Below, piece by piece: positions 59,587 through 64,000 of a stretch of 64,000 nt of DNA. The notes under the pieces are model-generated. The model did no database searches and was not told the origin of the DNA. It saw nothing but the letters and a program-made list of their open reading frames with translations. The stretch comes from Tubiluchus corallicola. Taxonomy: Eukaryota; Priapulida; Priapulimorpha; Priapulimorphida; Tubiluchidae. The stretch lies in contig JAQGDQ010000519.1 in the NCBI GenBank assembly GCA_030141605.1, positions 28,991-92,990 of the forward strand. The letters are read 5' to 3'. Made by a program: the position numbers and the translations under genes. Every line of letters starts with the position of its first letter. Positions within the stretch are counted from its first letter, which is position 1.

Positions 59587-61110
59587 TCATGTTGAAACGT
59601 CTTGGCAATTTCTCTCGTTCATCTCCAGCTCAGTATCAGAATGTAAACTACTTCTGCTCTTCTCATACTTTGAATATAAATGTTCAAAACAGATGCAGGC
59701 CGCTGCGCAAAAGATTCCACCAATCAATATAATGAATGCAGGCTTCAAGTCCACAAGATGAAGCACTTGGGTTGCCATGACGTCAACTGATGGAAACAAA
59801 CACTGGCAGTCGTTCTCGTAATAATAGTCGGTCATCAATTTACCTCCTAAACCAGACTCATACATCAAATTTATCCCATTCTGAAGAAGATGCTGATACG
59901 GACTGCCAATCGGTACTGTCCATGTAAAGTGATGCTCCGAGTATGAAAAGGGCGCCAAAGAAAAACGACAGCGGCCATGCTCTTGAAAATCCCTCATCAT
60001 CAACATTTCTAGATCAAATGAAACGCTCGTAAATGCATAGCTGCCCGAGTCAACCAAGTCAAGAGCCTCCTCGGGTGAGGGTGGCAAGGCTTTGTCATCG
60101 AGGTTCATCTTTTCCCACAACTTCCCGTAGATTGTACCCGGTCGGCTTTTACGAAATTGCTCAGTCGTTCCCCAACTAGCCAGTCCTACAGGAGTGATGG
60201 GACTATCCAGTAATTCTTCTAATGACGTAAATGGGAAACGAGGAGTTCTCAGTGTGAGGAAAGATACTAGTAAGCCAGTATAAAAGCCCGTCATAATGAT
60301 GACAAACAACCACCAGAATGCAAGGAGCATTCGGGAAGTCATGTTGCTTGGCAGGTACACACCGCCCTTTTGAAGAAAAGAGGCCAAAGTGAAGCTGGTG
60401 TAATACCAGACACTCCAAGGAGCACCATCTCTCTCCACATTAAAAGTGCATCTTTCTTCGAGAAAAAGCAAACAGCCGACCAAGATACTGCATAATAAAA
60501 ATGCCAACCAAAGATCTAAACCAAACGGTGACAGAAGAGAGGAACCACTGAGATTGTAACTTGGTCTCTTTACTAGAAACATGCTACTTGCAAACCAGCC
60601 ATCAAACAGAAACGCCAATGATTCAGCACGCTCCGGAGTCCACAGCAAGGAGGTGATCAGGACATCCGCCATTCCAGCTTCAGCTACGGCAGTGTAATTA
60701 ATCTCGGCAAGTGAGAAGTAATGAACGGAACACGTAACGTTCAGGGCATCACACAATTCATGCAGAAACAAGACTTCTACAGACGTTGGAAGGAAATTGT
60801 CTTCAATCCAGTACGCAGCCCTAATGTGTCCAGGCAATTCTTGCGCAGGAGGTACCAGATACGATGAATGCCAGCAATGAACATTTGTAAAAACAGCAGA
60901 TTGACAAGGGCTGTCCGTACCCTCGTGTCTCGTTTTCGCATCTTTATTAATCTTCTTTTCTTCGACCACCACATTGTCCATGTCTTTATTATTATCCATC
61001 ACCTGCTCAGCAAGATGCCTGACTTCATTATTCGTCAAACTACCTTTAACAAATGTAGTGCACACATTGCACGTGTACAAGTAGAATATTAGAAGCCACA
61101 TTTTTTGCAT
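59587..61110 (-). CDS. Ionotropic receptor (divergent iGluR-family channel), intronless, 507 aa
   Basis: A single open frame starting with a hydrophobic signal-like segment (residues 1-22). A half-length S1 ligand-binding lobe follows (about 95-185). M1 is about 197-217 (FGLDLWLAFLL). The pore segment is about 232-250 (PWSVWYYTSFTLASFLQKGG). M2/M3 is about 259-287, with SRMLLAFWWLFVIIMTGFYT. The S2 lobe is about 295-440. A last membrane helix spans about 455-477 with a short cytoplasmic tail. There is no amino-terminal ATD of the classical iGluR type. The SYTANLAAF signature of iGluRs is replaced by FYTGLLVSF, as in many divergent IRs. The protein is predicted in the plasma membrane as a cation channel, perhaps chemosensory. 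It may lie inside an intron of the zinc-finger gene. Specific IR subfamily not assigned. Confidence 0.9.
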   Translation of the reverse strand: MQKMWLLIFYLYTCNVCTTFVKGSLTNNEVRHLAEQVMDNNKDMDNVVVEEKKINKDAKTRHEGTDSPCQSAVFTNVHCWHSSYLVPPAQELPGHIRAAYWIEDNFLPTSVEVLFLHELCDALNVTCSVHYFSLAEINYTAVAEAGMADVLITSLLWTPERAESLAFLFDGWFASSMFLVKRPSYNLSGSSLLSPFGLDLWLAFLLCSILVGCLLFLEERCTFNVERDGAPWSVWYYTSFTLASFLQKGGVYLPSNMTSRMLLAFWWLFVIIMTGFYTGLLVSFLTLRTPRFPFTSLEELLDSPITPVGLASWGTTEQFRKSRPGTIYGKLWEKMNLDDKALPPSPEEALDLVDSGSYAFTSVSFDLEMLMMRDFQEHGRCRFSLAPFSYSEHHFTWTVPIGSPYQHLLQNGINLMYESGLGGKLMTDYYYENDCQCLFPSVDVMATQVLHLVDLKPAFIILIGGIFCAAACICFEHLYSKYEKSRSSLHSDTELEMNERNCQDVST

Positions 61111-62432
61111 GTTAGCTGAAGAAAGCCAGAAAAGTAAAATTATTTGTCATTTCATTAAAAAAAGTTCAACCTGGCAGAACCACAATACAGAGTGGACGAC
61201 GGAAACTGTGTTGATAGTAGCAAATCATTCCGGTATCATCGTATGCGCTATTACCACTGCCACCTAAGCAAACAATCAGCTTTCGAGCATAATAGATTAA
61301 AAATGGCCATTATCAATGTAGTCAAATATTTGCATCCATTTTTGCTTCTCATGACAGGTAGTACGTTTATTTTACTGACCACGGGATAGCAGGTCGAACA
61401 ATAGCATAGCAACACAACAATTAACATAGATGCACAATCTAACAAAATGTCAATAACGGCATACCTATAAAAAATACGCATACTGCACAAATGGGCACAT
61501 TCTAGGTTTCAAGTCGCGTACAATTCAATATGTCATTTGCATAAATATTGCACCTGTCGATTGAGACAAATTTGCACCTGTCAACTCACATAAATCTGTA
61601 GCAGACAAATAAAAAGCAGAAGTAGCACTCTAATTTCTACCTATATTGATGAAAAAGTCATACCAAGAATACCACTTCCTAATTTCCCACACCTACTGTA
61701 GCAGTCATACCACAATCCTGGTACAGATTATGCAAAACAAGGCATCATTGATAAATCTTTAGAGCTGATGTCAACATAGTGCAATCTATTATCTTTCTTC
61801 CTACAATTTCCACTAACACATCCTTCTACCCTTCCTGTGTGATCTAACCTTTCTCCCAGTTCTTTTTTTTTTTGTTCACTCATCCATTCTTTTTTTATCG
61901 GGTTCACATGACAGTGGGCTTATACAAGCCTTTGCTTCTCTAGTCCACTGCAGTACAATTATTCTTTTATGATAACGATAGTGTATGAAATATAACAATT
62001 TGATACAGTATGATTTAATAATTTTGATGTCACTGTGTGCTTAATGTCATTATATTGTACTGAATGTGATAATAATGAACTAAAAAAACTAAAAAAAAAG
62101 AAAAAAAAGATAACCAAGCGGTACTGAACAAACTACAAGTTGCTACACGACTGACAAGAAACCACCAACAATCACTCACAATAAAGTGTGATCTGCTTAC
62201 AAAAACAATGTGCAACAATGCAGTTGCCAAATATTGTAAAGCAACAAAAAAGCATAAGTGACGAGTGTCACAAAATCATTAATAAGCACACTGTTACTGC
62301 TGCAATTACAATCAGCCAGTAGTCTCCAATCATAGGCTTGTGACCCATTTTCGGCATGCATTTATTTGTACCCATCTATGCATTTATACATTTGAAAGAC
62401 TTATGTAAATGAAAAACAAAAGAAAAAGATGG
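61111..62432. other. Upstream of the ionotropic receptor; no gene recognised
   Basis: Contains the presumed promoter and 5' UTR of the receptor. AT-rich with A- and T-runs near 61867 and 62090. Open frames on both strands show no conserved motif. Confidence 0.5.
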
Positions 62433-63303
62433 CAGTGTGCACCACTCATACACCAAAAAATACATTATTGTACCTACTGACAATATAGGGTACTTAAACT
62501 TTTTTTTAGTTAGCGAACAGCGTGCTACGAATGTTCTGATTATTTTTTAGAACTTCACATGATGTTGTCTAAACTGTTTCAGATGGTTCTGTCTCGGAAG
62601 ACAATGGAGTGTGCACCAAGAGAGTCAGTTATTGATCACATTGATGGAGCTGCAGTGTCGACTGTGGCTGAGCAGTCCGATCCTTGAACGTCTCCAGTGC
62701 GCACGCCTGGGCAAGGTGTATGGAGATCCTGAGTTACCCAGACAACAGGAACCCCCTCTCTTCCTCCCTGGTGTAGTCCAAAGGAAAGCGGAGCGATACG
62801 TTTGGCACCAGGTTGGCTGCAGGAGTCAGTGAGCATGCTGCACTGGTCCGCCTTCGGGGCTCCACTCCTGATTTGGAAGGTTTACTCCGCTACACATGGC
62901 CGTTGGGTCACTTGACCTCCTCCGCCCTCTAGCCGTTGGCTGCTTTTTCAGCTCCTCCGCCTAGTGTCGAGATACAGTGTGGACATCCCGCAAGCCTACA
63001 GCACCTGGCATTCCTAGGCGGTCACCCATCCAAGTACTAACCAGACTCTACGTTGCTTAACTTCAGCGATCAGACGAGAGCCGGTGTTTTCAACATTTCT
63101 TAGTCTTACAGATGTTTCAGATGACTTGCCATTAAAATGGCTGCTCATAATGGTCAATTTGTGAGAATGTGGGAATTTAAATTTACAAGTTTTATACAGC
63201 GTTACTGTATGCTCTGTATGCAATAAAACAGAATGTAAGTGATGTAAATTTCAAAACACGTTTTTAAGCTGTATTTATGTAGAGTGTTTACGTGCCTTTT
63301 ACC
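62433..63303 (-). mobile_element. Old MITE family A copy split by a 5S-SINE
   Basis: Left part (62433-62585) and right part (63113-63303) are colinear with copy 2 of family A on the minus strand (GTGCACCACTCA..., AAACTGTTTCA..., AAATGGCTGC..., TTTTATACAGCG). They are separated exactly by the SINE at 62586-63112. Confidence 0.85.
62586..63112 (-). mobile_element. 5S rRNA-derived SINE, copy 3 (full length, 527 bp)
   Basis: On the minus strand the 5S-like head lies at about 62992-63112, with TCGTCTGATCGCTGAAGTTA and GGTTAGTACTTGGATGGGTG. The GC-rich body ends CCGAGACAGAAC at 62586. Flanked by the 11-bp duplication TGTTTCAGATG at 62575-62585 and 63113-63123, both inside MITE family A sequence. 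Confidence 0.93.
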
Positions 63304-63494
63304 ATTAAGAGCAATTTCCTAAAGTAAATCTGAAGCGGGGTTGACAGCCATTATCTAAAATAAGCTACTGGACGACATATTACAATATTATCACCTGTTT
63401 GACCAAAACCCTGAAATATTTTTAATAAAAATTACCGAGCAAAAAACGAACCAGAAATCATTTTCTGCAAACAGAATGAGCTTATTTCATTACC
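63304..63494. other. Short spacer
   Basis: No feature seen. Confidence 0.4.
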
Positions 63495-63983
63495 TGTGGA
63501 AGTTGTACCTGTATATTTTTAGGTGCTGCCATCTATTGACTAATCACTTTACATTTTACTAGCCAAACTCACCCCTAGTATAATTGTTCGGTCCAGTGAA
63601 CATGCATACTCACTGGATCTCTCCCTATTTTAATGTAATGGTATTTGCGAAGCCAAGTTTGCATAGTTACCAATATATACTGACTGGATTCTACTTCTAG
63701 TTACTCTCTGTCTCACTCTCAATGCAGTGCAGAAGTCGTGCTACACAACTGTCTAACTCACACTCTCAGTGCAGTGCAGCAGTCGTGATACTCATGTTAC
63801 TTACTGTCTAACTCTCAGTGATCAGTGCAGGACACTGTTGTCCTCAGTATTCAGTGTAGCAGTCATTCTACATATGTGTATGTAGTCTAATAAACGCTTT
63901 TCAGTTTTGTGCAGATATGTAGTATAGTTGTTTATTCATTTTCGACAAAGTGTTCAACTACAACCTCATACATGACTTTCACA
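63495..63983 (+). mobile_element. LTR related to the solo LTR at 48347 (489 bp)
   Basis: Starts TGTGGAAGTTGTACCTG and ends ATGACTTTCACA, colinear with the 48347 LTR but about 100 bp longer owing to CTCAGTGCAGTGCAGCAG-type internal repeats. TATA-like ATATATA near 63673 and AATAAA at 63889-63894. No matching 5-bp flank was found, and the window ends 17 bp later, so this could be the 5' LTR of an element continuing outside. Confidence 0.8.
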
Positions 63984-64000
63984 TACAGAGTTCCTCAACC

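Overview
This is a nuclear genomic window from an invertebrate animal. It is AT-rich, its genes have short exons split by kilobase introns, and it is crowded with tandem arrays and short transposons. It holds an ionotropic-receptor-type gene, a family known from protostomes, and a SINE whose 5S-rRNA-like head starts with an ACGGCCA-type sequence. Together these suggest a protostome, possibly a lophotrochozoan, but the species cannot be fixed from sequence alone.

Layout. 1-9,600 is mostly satellites: a 1.65-kb array of 15/30-bp units, a 134-bp triplication, a 90-bp array, a ~165-bp array and a 41-bp array. 9,601-23,016 (+) carries eight exons of a KIAA0513-type gene (221 C-terminal residues); its introns hold a 26-bp array, hAT-type MITEs, a dead reverse transcriptase, a 5S-derived SINE and a LINE tail. 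27,559-48,264 (-) is a complete 11-exon INTS10 gene (Integrator subunit 10, 682 aa), convergent with the previous gene; every exon junction was phased by hand. Its introns and flanks carry a solo LTR, MITEs, SINEs, a 450-bp CT tract, and tandem arrays, one of which copies a splice acceptor. 52,189-56,339 (-) is the large 3' exon of a 23-finger C2H2 zinc-finger gene (ZNF236-like). 59,587-61,110 (-) is an intronless 507-aa ionotropic receptor, which may lie inside an intron of the zinc-finger gene. The right edge holds a 5S-SINE inserted into an older MITE and an LTR related to the solo LTR next to the INTS10 start.

The four genes form no operon or pathway. INTS10 acts in snRNA and RNA polymerase II transcript processing, the zinc-finger protein is probably a transcription regulator, the IR is probably a chemosensory or related channel, and the KIAA0513-type protein is poorly characterised. 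I found no new enzyme system. The most unusual material is structural: reiterated splice acceptors before the last INTS10 exon, a partial duplication of INTS10 exon 1 carrying a 70-bp hAT relic, a solo LTR 82 bp upstream of the INTS10 start codon, 5S-derived SINEs with clear target-site duplications, and a MITE family carrying conserved CRE/AP-1-like motifs.
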